A stretch of DNA of 64,000 bases from contig JAWKKV010000004.1 of assembly GCA_041393015.1 (NCBI GenBank), positions 310,001 to 374,000 of the forward strand, written 5' to 3'. The notes under the pieces were generated by a model. It was not told where the DNA came from, ran no database searches, and worked only from the letters and a program-made list of their open reading frames with translations. The translations under genes and the position numbers were made by a program. Source of the stretch: JAGQYH01 sp041393015. Lineage in GTDB: Bacteria > Bacteroidota > Bacteroidia > Chitinophagales > JADIYW01. Positions 18,543 through 27,054 of the stretch are shown here, piece by piece (the first letter of the stretch is position 1; each line of letters starts with the position of its first letter).

Positions 18543-18599
18543 ATTTTATGAGGGTCAATGTCACTAAAAATGATTTGAATTTCTATCAATAATTTCATT

Positions 18600-18607
18600 T
18601 AGTTTTG
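18600..18607 (+). promoter_or_regulatory. -7 box for the GNAT-nitrilase gene (TAGTTTTG)
   Basis: Exact TAnnTTTG match 19 bases before the ATG. A TTG at 18575-18577 lies 22 bases further upstream. Confidence 0.65.
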
Positions 18608-18626
18608 CTAGATAATTCAACTAAAA

Positions 18627-20198
18627 ATGCCAAACACAAAAGCAAGTAAAATTGAGATAAGACTTTGGAAAAATTCTGATATTCCGGCTATTGTAAAACT
18701 GCAACAAGCCGCCTATCCTAATTTTGCTAATGCCGATTTATGTGATGAAAGAAACTATCGCTATCAGTTAAAAGCATTTCCTGATGGTCAAATTTTGGCT
18801 GAAGTGAATGGAGAGATTGTTGGTTATGCCACTTCGCTTATAGTTCAAATAGATGAAGATTCCCCTTGGTATTCTTATGCGGAAATAACCGGTTTAGGTA
18901 CTTTTTCTACGCATACTCCATCTGGCGATACTTTATACGGTGCTGATATTGCTGTACATCCTGATTGGAGAGGCATGGGCATTGCCGATAAGTTATATAC
19001 CGGACGAAAGAAAATAATGATTCGTTTTAACCTTAGCCGAATGGTAGCAGGTGGTAGAATTCCTGGTTATCTAGAATACTCTGGTCGGCTAACTCCTGAA
19101 GAATATATTGAACAAGTACAACAGGGAAAGTTAAAAGATATGGCCCTAAGCGCTCATTTAAAAGCGGGTTATATCGTAAAAGGTGTTCACATGGATTATT
19201 TAGAAGATGAAGCTAGTTTAAATTATGCTACATTTTTGGAAATGCCCAATCCAAAATCAACTTCTAAAAGAAGACAAATAGCAGCAACACCAATTAAAAC
19301 ACCGGTACGAAAAGTTAGAGTTTGTGCCGCCCAATATCAAATGAGAAGAATAAAAAATTGGGAAGAATTTGAACATCAAGTTGATTTTTTTATACAGTCA
19401 GCAGACGAGTATCACAGTCATTTTTTATTATTTCCTGAATTGTTTACCGCGCAGCTTTTTTCTACTATGGATAGCCAGCTCACAACAGTAGAAGCAGTGG
19501 AGCAATTGGCAGATTTAACCGATAAATACATCGAACTTTTTAAGAATAGAGCCAAATCAACAGGCTTGTTTATTATAGCAGGTTCGCAACCTGTAAAAAC
19601 GGAAGCGGGTATCAAGAATATTGCTCATTTATTTACACCTTCAGGAGAAGTTTATACCCAAGATAAGTTACACATTACACCCGGAGAGCGTTTGCATTGG
19701 GGAATAATTCCCGGAGATGGAATAAAAATATTTGATACAGGTTTAGCTCGAATAGCTATTCAAGTTTGCTACGATATTGAGTTTCCTGAAATTTCTAGGT
19801 TACTTACGCTGGCAGGTGTAGAGATTTTATTTGTGCCTTTCAGTACGGATGAAAGAAAATCATATATGCGTGTAAGACATACAGCGCAAGCACGAGCGGT
19901 AGAAAATATGATTTATGTGGTAATGACAGGTAATATTGGCAATTTGCCACAAGTACGCAGCTTTTTAATCAATTACGGTCAAGCAGCAGTGCTAACCCCA
20001 AGTGATATTGGATTTCCATTGAATGGTGTTTTAGCAGAAGCTGAACCTAGTACAGAAACAGTAGTGATAGCAGACTTAAATTTAGCCGATTTAGCACAGC
20101 AAAGAGAAATGGGTTCTGTAACTCCATTATTAGATAGACGAACCGATTTATACGAAGTGAAATCTAAAATCAAAGTAGAAGTAATTCGTACCAAATAG
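18627..20198 (+). CDS. GNAT acetyltransferase fused to a carbon-nitrogen hydrolase
   Basis: A 523-residue two-domain protein. Residues about 5-200 form a GNAT fold, with the acetyl-CoA loop in VHPDWRGMGIADKLY. Residues about 230-510 form a nitrilase-superfamily amidase with a full catalytic triad: E271 in LFPELFT, K347 in DKLHITPGE and C381 in QVCYDIEFPE. Such fusions recur in bacteria; the substrate is unknown. A linked acylation/deacylation or amide-cleavage chemistry on one metabolite is a reasonable guess. There is no signal peptide, so it is cytosolic. Confidence 0.9.
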   Translation: MPNTKASKIEIRLWKNSDIPAIVKLQQAAYPNFANADLCDERNYRYQLKAFPDGQILAEVNGEIVGYATSLIVQIDEDSPWYSYAEITGLGTFSTHTPSGDTLYGADIAVHPDWRGMGIADKLYTGRKKIMIRFNLSRMVAGGRIPGYLEYSGRLTPEEYIEQVQQGKLKDMALSAHLKAGYIVKGVHMDYLEDEASLNYATFLEMPNPKSTSKRRQIAATPIKTPVRKVRVCAAQYQMRRIKNWEEFEHQVDFFIQSADEYHSHFLLFPELFTAQLFSTMDSQLTTVEAVEQLADLTDKYIELFKNRAKSTGLFIIAGSQPVKTEAGIKNIAHLFTPSGEVYTQDKLHITPGERLHWGIIPGDGIKIFDTGLARIAIQVCYDIEFPEISRLLTLAGVEILFVPFSTDERKSYMRVRHTAQARAVENMIYVVMTGNIGNLPQVRSFLINYGQAAVLTPSDIGFPLNGVLAEAEPSTETVVIADLNLADLAQQREMGSVTPLLDRRTDLYEVKSKIKVEVIRTK

Positions 20199-20220
20199 AT
20201 AATTCGCTTATTGTCATTAA

Positions 20221-20994
20221 TTATGCTCTTGTTGGATCATTAGGAAAGTTGTCATAAATGTCTGGCGTGCCATCGTTATCGCTATCTCCATCATACAATG
20301 TGTCTGGATTGCCAAACAATAATTGCCATTCAACCGCTAAGAAAGTATCCCAAATTTGATCGCTAAATTCATTGGTGGGAGCTACCGCTACTTTTACATT
20401 GGCTTGAGGAATAGGAATGGAAGAGCCAAACGTTACACTAACAATTACTACACCTGTCATTCCTCCAGCCCTCAACATAATATTATCCACTGAAATATTT
20501 ATCCCAGAAGCTACCGTGCTAATATTAGCATTAGAACATACCATATCATAACTTGTACCTAAGCCAAAGAAACTCATAAAAGCATTTATTTCAGCATCGC
20601 GAACTTGTCTAGCAGTGGCGCTATTGCCTACTGAATAACCCACATATCTCCAAATACCTTGTCCGCCACTGGTTCTCATTAGATTTACACCTACTGTTCC
20701 ATTACCTCTTAATTGTTCTGGTGTCCAACCAACAGGGTAATTAAAACCCAACAATGGAAAATCTTGATGAGAAAAAGTGCCGCCAATATTGTCAACTTGT
20801 GGAGGAATACCGCCGGGCAAATCTGTTCTTGCAATACCATTTTCTAAATCCCAATAGATGGCTTCTGAACCCGTTACATTACTGCAAATGTTAGATTTAG
20901 CATTGGCTATTTGGTTAACCTCATCATTACCACAGCTGGTAATAGTTATCATTAGTATGAATAATCCCGAAAGTAATGTGCTAAACTTTTTCAT
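20221..20994 (-). CDS. Lipoprotein with C-terminal calcium-binding-type repeat
   Basis: A 257-residue lipoprotein: signal MKKFSTLLSGLFILMITITSC with the acylated Cys at residue 21. The middle is beta-rich and not recognised. The C-terminus has DGDSDNDGTPDIYDNFPNDP, a thrombospondin type 3-like, Asp-rich calcium-binding motif frequent in secreted Bacteroidota proteins. It converges with the GNAT-nitrilase gene (22-base gap). I assign no function. Confidence 0.75.
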   Translation of the reverse strand: MKKFSTLLSGLFILMITITSCGNDEVNQIANAKSNICSNVTGSEAIYWDLENGIARTDLPGGIPPQVDNIGGTFSHQDFPLLGFNYPVGWTPEQLRGNGTVGVNLMRTSGGQGIWRYVGYSVGNSATARQVRDAEINAFMSFFGLGTSYDMVCSNANISTVASGINISVDNIMLRAGGMTGVVIVSVTFGSSIPIPQANVKVAVAPTNEFSDQIWDTFLAVEWQLLFGNPDTLYDGDSDNDGTPDIYDNFPNDPTRA

Positions 20995-21151
20995 TATATA
21001 GTCTTTAATTATAATTTACTAGTTAATACCCAAAAACAGAAATAGTCATCAGTTTTTTTTTAATTATAGACATCTAGAATGAATCAAAGTAAGTCATCAA
21101 ACTAATTGTGATGGTTAGATTTATTTATCAAGTAGTTAATTATCGAAGTCA

Positions 21152-21159
21152 TACCTTTG
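21152..21159 (+). promoter_or_regulatory. -7 box for the DbpA-like helicase gene (TACCTTTG)
   Basis: Exact TAnnTTTG match with only 4 bases between it and the ATG at 21164, so the transcript is probably leaderless. Confidence 0.6.
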
Positions 21160-21163
21160 CAGG

Positions 21164-22441
21164 ATGTCGACAAGTATTAAAAACCAACAAGCCATTTTAG
21201 ATAAATTAGGCATCACTGAATTGAACCCAATGCAGTTGGAAGCCCAACACGCCATTCATTCGAATGATGAAGTGGTTTTGTTATCTCCCACCGGAACAGG
21301 TAAAACGCTGGCATTTCTATTGCCTATCATTGCAGAATTGGATGAAACTTGTCAGGATATTCAAGCCATCATCATTGTTCCTTCCAGAGAATTATCCATT
21401 CAGATTGAACACGTAACCCGAGAAATGGGCACGGGATTTAAAGTGAATGCATTTTATGGCGGGCGTTCTTTTAATAAAGATCGTCAAGATTTAAATCATC
21501 CGCCGGCTATTTTAATGGGCACACCGGGGCGAATTGGTGATCATTTAAGGCGAAATACTTTCAATACCGAAAAGATTACCACATTGGTGTTAGATGAGTT
21601 TGATAAATCATTGGAAGTGGGTTTTGAAAGTCAGATGAAAGAAATCATTGCTTTGTTGCCGAATATAAAAAAGAAGATTTTAACCTCGGCTACTCATAAA
21701 GTGGTTATTCCTGCATTTATTGGATTGAAAAAGCCAAAATTCATTGATTATTTAGCAGATGGCGTTTCGAAGTTGGAAGTTAAAGTCATTTTATCACCTT
21801 CAAAGGATAAACTAGAAACTTTATCGGATAGCTTAATGCAGTTGGCGAATCAGCCAGGTATTGTGTTTTGTAATTTCAAAGAAACGATTCAGCGCGTTAG
21901 TGATTATTTAAAGAGAAAAGGAATCGCTCATGGTTGCTTTTACGGAGGCATGGAACAAAATGATAGAGAGCGAGCCTTGATCAAATTTCGAAATGGGAGT
22001 CACCAAGTTTTAATTGCTACCGATTTGGCTGCCAGAGGAATTGATGTACCGGAGATAAAATATATCATTCATTATCATTTGCCATTGCGTGCTCAGGAAT
22101 TTACCCATAGAAATGGTCGTACGGCCAGAATGCACAATGATGGCACCGCCTATGTGTTAAAATGGGAGAAAGAGAGTTTGCCGGATTTTATAGAGGAAAT
22201 TCACCCAAAAGTGATTGATATTGATGACTTACCCATCGCAGAAATTATACGAGATTTCGAATGGGAAACGCTTTTTATTTCAGGAGGAAGAAGAGATAAA
22301 ATCTCCAAAGGTGATATTGCGGGCTTGTTTTTTAAGCAAGGACAATTAGAGAAAGATGAGCTAGGCAATATTGAATTGATGCATGACTGTGCCTTTGTAG
22401 CCGTACCGAAACCAAAAGCCAATGCCTTGATTAATTGTTAG
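21164..22441 (+). CDS. DEAD-box RNA helicase, DbpA-like
   Basis: A 425-residue ATP-dependent RNA helicase. It has motif I SPTGTGKT, Ia PSRELSIQ, Ib GTPGRI, motif II as DEFD (VLDEFDKSL) instead of DEAD, motif III SAT, and motif VI HRNGRTAR. The last 70 or so residues (LFISGGRRDKISKGDIAGLF ... CAFVAVPK) match the DbpA RNA-binding domain, which recognises 23S rRNA hairpin 92. A role in large-subunit assembly is therefore likely. The promoter box abuts the start codon. Confidence 0.9.
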   Translation: MSTSIKNQQAILDKLGITELNPMQLEAQHAIHSNDEVVLLSPTGTGKTLAFLLPIIAELDETCQDIQAIIIVPSRELSIQIEHVTREMGTGFKVNAFYGGRSFNKDRQDLNHPPAILMGTPGRIGDHLRRNTFNTEKITTLVLDEFDKSLEVGFESQMKEIIALLPNIKKKILTSATHKVVIPAFIGLKKPKFIDYLADGVSKLEVKVILSPSKDKLETLSDSLMQLANQPGIVFCNFKETIQRVSDYLKRKGIAHGCFYGGMEQNDRERALIKFRNGSHQVLIATDLAARGIDVPEIKYIIHYHLPLRAQEFTHRNGRTARMHNDGTAYVLKWEKESLPDFIEEIHPKVIDIDDLPIAEIIRDFEWETLFISGGRRDKISKGDIAGLFFKQGQLEKDELGNIELMHDCAFVAVPKPKANALINC

Positions 22442-22598
22442 ATAATCGAAGCTGAAAAACGAAAAGTGAGAGTGAATTTGGTGTAACAGCAATAAAGGGT
22501 TTTTAACAAAACACATCCCTTTTACTGACATAAATCAGTATTAATAAATGATATAGTCCTTAATTTGTATCAATCATTAATTGATTAAAGACTAAGTC

Positions 22599-23633
22599 AT
22601 GTATAAATTGAGTGGAATAATATTGATGCTTGTTTACAGTTGTTTGAATCTTGTTGCTCAAGATGTTACAACCATCACGGCAAAAAATAGCGATATAAGC
22701 GATAATTTAAATTTAGAGGCAGTAGCTTCTGTTTTTGGAGATTCAAAAGATTTGGAAGACTTTGAAAAAAGGCTCAACGACCCTTCTACGAAGCTATCTA
22801 ATTTAGATTTAAATAATGATGGTATAGTTGACTATCTAAGGGTGGTTGAATTGGTTGATCAAACAGTTCATCTGATTACTATTCAGGCTGTTATAGGAGA
22901 GGATTTATACCAAGATGTAGCTACCATTGAAGTTGAAAAGGATAGCGATGGTCAAACACAAGTTCAAATTGTTGGTGATGTATATTTCTACGGTCCTAAT
23001 TACATCATTGAACCATTTTATTATCGTACACCGTTTATCTACACTGTCTTTTGGTCACCTAGTTACAGTTTATGGTATTCTCCTTATTACTGGGACTATT
23101 ATCCGAGTTACTATTACACTTGGTCGCCTTTCCCGATTTACATTTATGTAAAAAATGTTAGTGTTTACATTGGTCCTAGAAATTCATATAGTTATGTTGG
23201 GATAAGAAAAAGTCATACAGCACAGGAAATGTATAGTATCCACAGAAAAAATGATTATGAAGTACAACATCCAGATAATTCATTTGTCAAGAGAAATGTT
23301 ACGGTAAAAAACAAGTTGGAACTAGATCAAAATAGAGGTATAATTAAAGTCAATCAGCCCAAAAATAATGAGGGAGAAATGCAGCCTCGACCAACACCAA
23401 ACACAGTTCCTAAAACATCTCCTCAAGTAAAACCGGAGTCTAAGCCACAAGTATCTCCTCAAACTAAACCTAATGTAACACCAAAACCAAAGGTTACTCC
23501 TCAGCCTAATGTTACGCCTAAACCTAGTGTTCAACCTAAAACACCGGCCACACCTCGACCTAGAAGTGTGCCTAAATCATCAAAGAGTAATACCAAACAA
23601 AAGGTAACACCCAGGAAATCAAATTCAAGGTAA
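22599..23633 (+). CDS. Secreted protein with aromatic-rich segment and proline-rich tail
   Basis: A 344-residue protein with a signal peptide (about 1-20, ending LVAQ). Residues 30-125 form a conserved uncharacterised domain with DLNNDGIVDYLRVVE, an EF-hand-like Asp/Asn loop. Residues 129-190 hold 27 Tyr, Trp or Phe in 62 positions. Residues about 255-330 are a PxxxP-type repeat rich in Pro, Lys, Val and Thr, and the end is strongly basic. No enzyme motif is visible; a surface or matrix role is a guess. It converges with pyrD. Confidence 0.75.
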   Translation: MYKLSGIILMLVYSCLNLVAQDVTTITAKNSDISDNLNLEAVASVFGDSKDLEDFEKRLNDPSTKLSNLDLNNDGIVDYLRVVELVDQTVHLITIQAVIGEDLYQDVATIEVEKDSDGQTQVQIVGDVYFYGPNYIIEPFYYRTPFIYTVFWSPSYSLWYSPYYWDYYPSYYYTWSPFPIYIYVKNVSVYIGPRNSYSYVGIRKSHTAQEMYSIHRKNDYEVQHPDNSFVKRNVTVKNKLELDQNRGIIKVNQPKNNEGEMQPRPTPNTVPKTSPQVKPESKPQVSPQTKPNVTPKPKVTPQPNVTPKPSVQPKTPATPRPRSVPKSSKSNTKQKVTPRKSNSR

Positions 23634-23658
23634 TCGGAGGATAAAATAGAAAGAAGAA

Positions 23659-24693
23659 CTATTTTAATGGCGTAATGCCCTCACAAATCTTCTTCACCAT
23701 TCCCGGACCTTCATAAATAAAACCGGAGTAGACTTGTACCAATGAAGCGCCGGCATCCAATTTTTCTTGCGCATCTTTGGCCGTAAAAATGCCACCAACT
23801 GCAATAATGGGTAATTTCCCGCCTGTATTTTTAGTGATATATTGAATGACTTCCGTTGATCTCGCTCTAACTGGTTTTCCACTCAATCCACCGTTTCCAA
23901 TGGCTTCCACTTTTTCCTTTGAAGTGGTTAGTCCTTCTCTTGAAATAGTAGTGTTAGTGGCTACTATTCCATCAATACCAATGGATTGAACTATACCAAT
24001 AATGTCATCCAATTGACCTTCCGTTAAATCGGGTGCAATTTTTAATAAAATTGGTTTCGGATAATCAAACGTTTCATTTAAAGTTCTTAAAGTCGTGAGC
24101 AATTTTGTCAATGGCTCTTTGTCTTGTAAAGCCCTTAAATTAGGCGTGTTGGGCGAGCTTACATTTACTACAAAATAATCTACAAAAGGATGTAATGCTT
24201 TGAAACTGATCACATAGTCATCAATAGCATTTTCGTTGGGTGTTACTTTGTTTTTGCCAATATTGCCCCCAATAATTAAATCAGTTTTACGGTTTTTTAA
24301 ATGCTTAATCATTTCCTCTAAGCCATCGTTATTGAAGCCCATTCTATTAATCAAGGCTTCGTCTTCCACCAATCTAAACAAACGTGGTTTTGGATTGCCA
24401 TCTTGTGGTTTAGGTGTTACCGTTCCAACTTCAATAAAACCAAATCCTAAATGACTTAGCTCATTGTAGTAAGCCGCATTTTTGTCAAATCCTGCCGCTA
24501 ATCCTATTGGGTTTTTAAATGTTAAACCGAATACTTCTTTGCTTAAGTGATTTTGTTTGGGTTGATATAGTGAGTTGAAAATGCTTTTTGCAAAAGGCAA
24601 CTTCAAGGTAAATTTTAAAAGTCCAAGTGCCAAATAATGCGCTCTTTCAGATGCAAAAAGGAATAAAACCGGACGGATAATAAGTTTGTACAA
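23659..24693 (-). CDS. pyrD: Quinone-dependent dihydroorotate dehydrogenase
   Basis: A class 2 enzyme that oxidises dihydroorotate to orotate in pyrimidine synthesis, passing electrons to quinone. The N-terminal membrane-associated helices precede the FMN barrel with NPIGLAAGFDKNAA, VVNVSSPNTP and KIAPDLT, and the C-terminal IIAVGGIFTAKDA. I start it at the TTG at 24693-24691 (MYKLIIRPVLFLF), giving 344 residues. A TTG five codons earlier lies inside the TACTTTTG promoter box and so cannot be transcribed as a start. Confidence 0.94.
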   Translation of the reverse strand: MYKLIIRPVLFLFASERAHYLALGLLKFTLKLPFAKSIFNSLYQPKQNHLSKEVFGLTFKNPIGLAAGFDKNAAYYNELSHLGFGFIEVGTVTPKPQDGNPKPRLFRLVEDEALINRMGFNNDGLEEMIKHLKNRKTDLIIGGNIGKNKVTPNENAIDDYVISFKALHPFVDYFVVNVSSPNTPNLRALQDKEPLTKLLTTLRTLNETFDYPKPILLKIAPDLTEGQLDDIIGIVQSIGIDGIVATNTTISREGLTTSKEKVEAIGNGGLSGKPVRARSTEVIQYITKNTGGKLPIIAVGGIFTAKDAQEKLDAGASLVQVYSGFIYEGPGMVKKICEGITPLK

Positions 24694-24705
24694 AGTATTT
24701 TTTTT

Positions 24706-24713
24706 CAAAAGTA
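24706..24713 (-). promoter_or_regulatory. -7 box of pyrD promoter (TACTTTTG)
   Basis: Reads TACTTTTG on the - strand, 12 bases before the TTG start at 24693. It overlaps an upstream in-frame TTG, which decides the start in favour of the downstream one. Confidence 0.6.
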
Positions 24714-24803
24714 GAGCAATCCAAATTATTATTGAGGATTCGTGCTAGAATAATGTCAACATCTTATCAAATTCACTTGTATTGTTTTTACCTTTAGCTT
24801 TCA

Positions 24804-26063
24804 ATGAGTTCAATTCCATTAGCAGAACGATTACGACCTAAGACATTAAATGATATTATTGGGCAATCTCATTTGGTGGGAGAAGGCAAACCATTGCGGT
24901 TAGCCATCGATAATCAACGATTACATTCGATGATTTTGTGGGGGCCTCCGGGCGTTGGTAAAACAACTTTAGCTAAGATTTTAGCAAAAGAAGCCGGCAT
25001 GATCTTTATCAATTTAAGCGCAGTAAGTGTTGGGGTGAAAGAAGTTCGTCAAGTGATTGAGCAAGCAAAGAAAGCTGGTCAATTAGTTTTGTTTTTAGAT
25101 GAGATCCATAGGTTTAATAAATCGCAGCAAGATTCATTGTTAGGTGCAGTGGAACAAGGTCATGTTATTTTGATTGGCGCCACCACAGAGAATCCTTCTT
25201 TTGAAGTAAACAATGCCTTGCTGAGTCGTTCACAAGTGTATGTTTTAAATGGATTAAGTGCTGATGATTTACGAGGCATTATCAAACGAGCTATTGAAAC
25301 AGATGTAGAGTTAAAACAGAAGAATTTTACCATTAAAGAAGATGAAGCGCTGTTGCAATTAAGTGGAGGAGATGCTCGGAAGTTGTTGAATATGTTGGAG
25401 ATCATCGGTGAGTTGTCTGAAAGCAATATTGATATTACCAATCAACTAGTGGAATCTGTTGTACAGCAAAATTTAGCACGATACGATAAAAGTGGTGATC
25501 AGCATTACGATATTATTTCTGCCTTTATAAAATCCATTAGAGGCAGCGATCCGAATGGTGCATTGTATTGGTTGGCAAGGATGATCAATGGGGGAGAAGA
25601 CCCAAAATTTATTGCTAGGCGATTATTGATCTTAGCATCGGAAGACATCGGAAATGCTAATCCAACCGCACTGGTAATTGCCAATACTTGTTTTCAATCG
25701 GTAGCGGTTATTGGTTATCCCGAATGCAGAATCATTTTAAGTCAAGCCACTATTTATCTGGCGACATCACCTAAAAGCAATGCATCCTATATGGCTATTG
25801 ACAAAGCCATTGCTATTGCCAAACGCACAGAAAGTAGCGCTGTTCCATTACATATTAGAAATGCGCCGACTAAATTAATGAAGGAATTGAATTATGGAAA
25901 AAATTACGAATATGCTCATTCGCATCAAGGTAATTTTGTGGATCAAGAGTTTTTGCCGGAAGAGCTCAGCGGAACTGTTATATTTGAACCTGGAAAAAAT
26001 GCCAGAGAAGAAGATATGCGAAAGCGTATGAAACAACTTTGGGGCGATAGATATAAATATTGA
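24804..26063 (+). CDS. rarA: Replication-associated recombination protein A
   Basis: A 419-residue AAA+ ATPase (RarA/MgsA/WRNIP1 family) that acts at stalled replication forks. It starts PLAERLRPKTLNDIIGQ, has Walker A GPPGVGKTT, Walker B LFLDEIHRF and sensor 1 IGATTENPSF, then the clamp-loader-like C-terminal domain with GGEDPKFIARRLLILASEDI. It is full length. It is divergent from pyrD, and a 3'-end repeat copy follows its stop. Confidence 0.95.
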   Translation: MSSIPLAERLRPKTLNDIIGQSHLVGEGKPLRLAIDNQRLHSMILWGPPGVGKTTLAKILAKEAGMIFINLSAVSVGVKEVRQVIEQAKKAGQLVLFLDEIHRFNKSQQDSLLGAVEQGHVILIGATTENPSFEVNNALLSRSQVYVLNGLSADDLRGIIKRAIETDVELKQKNFTIKEDEALLQLSGGDARKLLNMLEIIGELSESNIDITNQLVESVVQQNLARYDKSGDQHYDIISAFIKSIRGSDPNGALYWLARMINGGEDPKFIARRLLILASEDIGNANPTALVIANTCFQSVAVIGYPECRIILSQATIYLATSPKSNASYMAIDKAIAIAKRTESSAVPLHIRNAPTKLMKELNYGKNYEYAHSHQGNFVDQEFLPEELSGTVIFEPGKNAREEDMRKRMKQLWGDRYKY

Positions 26064-26064
26064 A

Positions 26065-26100
26065 AGATTCAAGATTCAAACTCAAACTCAAGTTCAAAAT
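26065..26100 (+). repeat. 3'-end repeat family, copy B
   Basis: It starts two bases after the rarA stop. Two AAGATTC units are followed by CAAACTCAAACTCAAGTTCA. The orientation relative to the preceding gene is the same as in the copies after pyk and after the gene at 27746-30022. Confidence 0.5.
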
Positions 26101-26149
26101 TTGCGTTGAATATTTTGAAAGGAGTTAAATAACTAAACAACCAAACAAC

Positions 26150-26932
26150 CTGAAAAAACAACAACTCATATTAATTGCCGGGCCTTGTGTGGTGGAATCT
26201 GAAGCTATTTGCTTTGAGGTAGCCAGTCAAGTTAAATCAATCTGCGACGAATTAGGGATAACCTATATTTTTAAAAGCTCCTACAAAAAAGCCAATAGAA
26301 CCAAACTAGATTCTTTTACTGGAATTGGAGATGAAAAGGCTTTGTCTATTTTAAAGAAAGTAAAAGATGAATTGCAATTGCCTGTTTTAACAGATGTTCA
26401 TTCAGTAGAGGAAGTGGCCTTGGCAGCCAAGTATGTTGATGTCCTTCAGATTCCAGCTTTTTTATGTCGTCAAACAGAATTATTGGTGGCTGCGGGAAAT
26501 TCAGGATTAACGGTAAATATTAAAAAGGGACAGTTTTTAAGTGCCGATGCGATGCAATTTGCAGTAGAAAAGGTAGCGAGTTCAGGGAATAAGAACATTT
26601 GGCTAACCGAACGAGGCAATAGTTTTGGTTATGGTGATTTGGTTGTCGATTTTCGAAATATTCCTATCATGCAAAGCTTTGGTTATCCTGTTATTTTAGA
26701 TGTCACGCATGCTGTTCAACAACCGAATCAAGGTATTGGCATAACTGGCGGCACGCCGCAATACATTTCCACCTTAGCGAAAGCAGGCATAGCTGCCGGA
26801 GTGGACGGACTTTTTATTGAAACTCATCCTAATCCTTCTGAAGCTTTATCCGATGGAAGTAATATGTTGGCTTTAAAAGATCTAGAAAAATTACTCATTC
26901 AAATTGTAGCCATAAGAAAGGCGATTAGTTAA
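26150..26932 (+). CDS. kdsA: 3-deoxy-8-phosphooctulonate (KDO-8-P) synthase
   Basis: Condenses PEP with arabinose-5-phosphate to give KDO-8-phosphate for LPS core. The family motifs are present: LIAGPCVVESE, FKSSYKKANRTKLDSF, DVLQIPAFLCRQTELLVA, VNIKKGQF, ILDVTHAVQQPNQ and GLFIETHPNPSEALSDG. No ATG, GTG or TTG precedes the essential first strand LILIAGPC. I place the start at a CTG (26150) followed by KKQQLILIAG, giving 260 residues. An ATA at 26129 just after AAAGGAG, or a GTG at 26189 that would delete that strand, are alternatives. Confidence 0.85.
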   Translation: MKKQQLILIAGPCVVESEAICFEVASQVKSICDELGITYIFKSSYKKANRTKLDSFTGIGDEKALSILKKVKDELQLPVLTDVHSVEEVALAAKYVDVLQIPAFLCRQTELLVAAGNSGLTVNIKKGQFLSADAMQFAVEKVASSGNKNIWLTERGNSFGYGDLVVDFRNIPIMQSFGYPVILDVTHAVQQPNQGIGITGGTPQYISTLAKAGIAAGVDGLFIETHPNPSEALSDGSNMLALKDLEKLLIQIVAIRKAIS

Positions 26933-26934
26933 CG

Positions 26935-26962
26935 TTTGAATTTACTCTTGAATTTAAACCTT
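26935..26962 (-). repeat. 3'-end repeat family, copy C (inverted)
   Basis: Starts two bases after the kdsA stop: GTTTGAATTTACTCTTGAAT, then TTAAACC. It is the same sequence type as the other copies but in the opposite orientation to its gene. Confidence 0.4.
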
Positions 26963-27054
26963 TAAATTTCTATTCAGTTTTATTCACTACATTAAAGTTA
27001 CTTCAATAATGCAACGAATTTTATACAAGACAATTTTTATTAAATTTTAAGAAT

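Noticed and set aside
23322..23534. Arg/Leu-rich open frame antisense to the proline-rich tail
   Set aside because: Composition is the reverse of Pro/Lys codons, and there is no independent signal.
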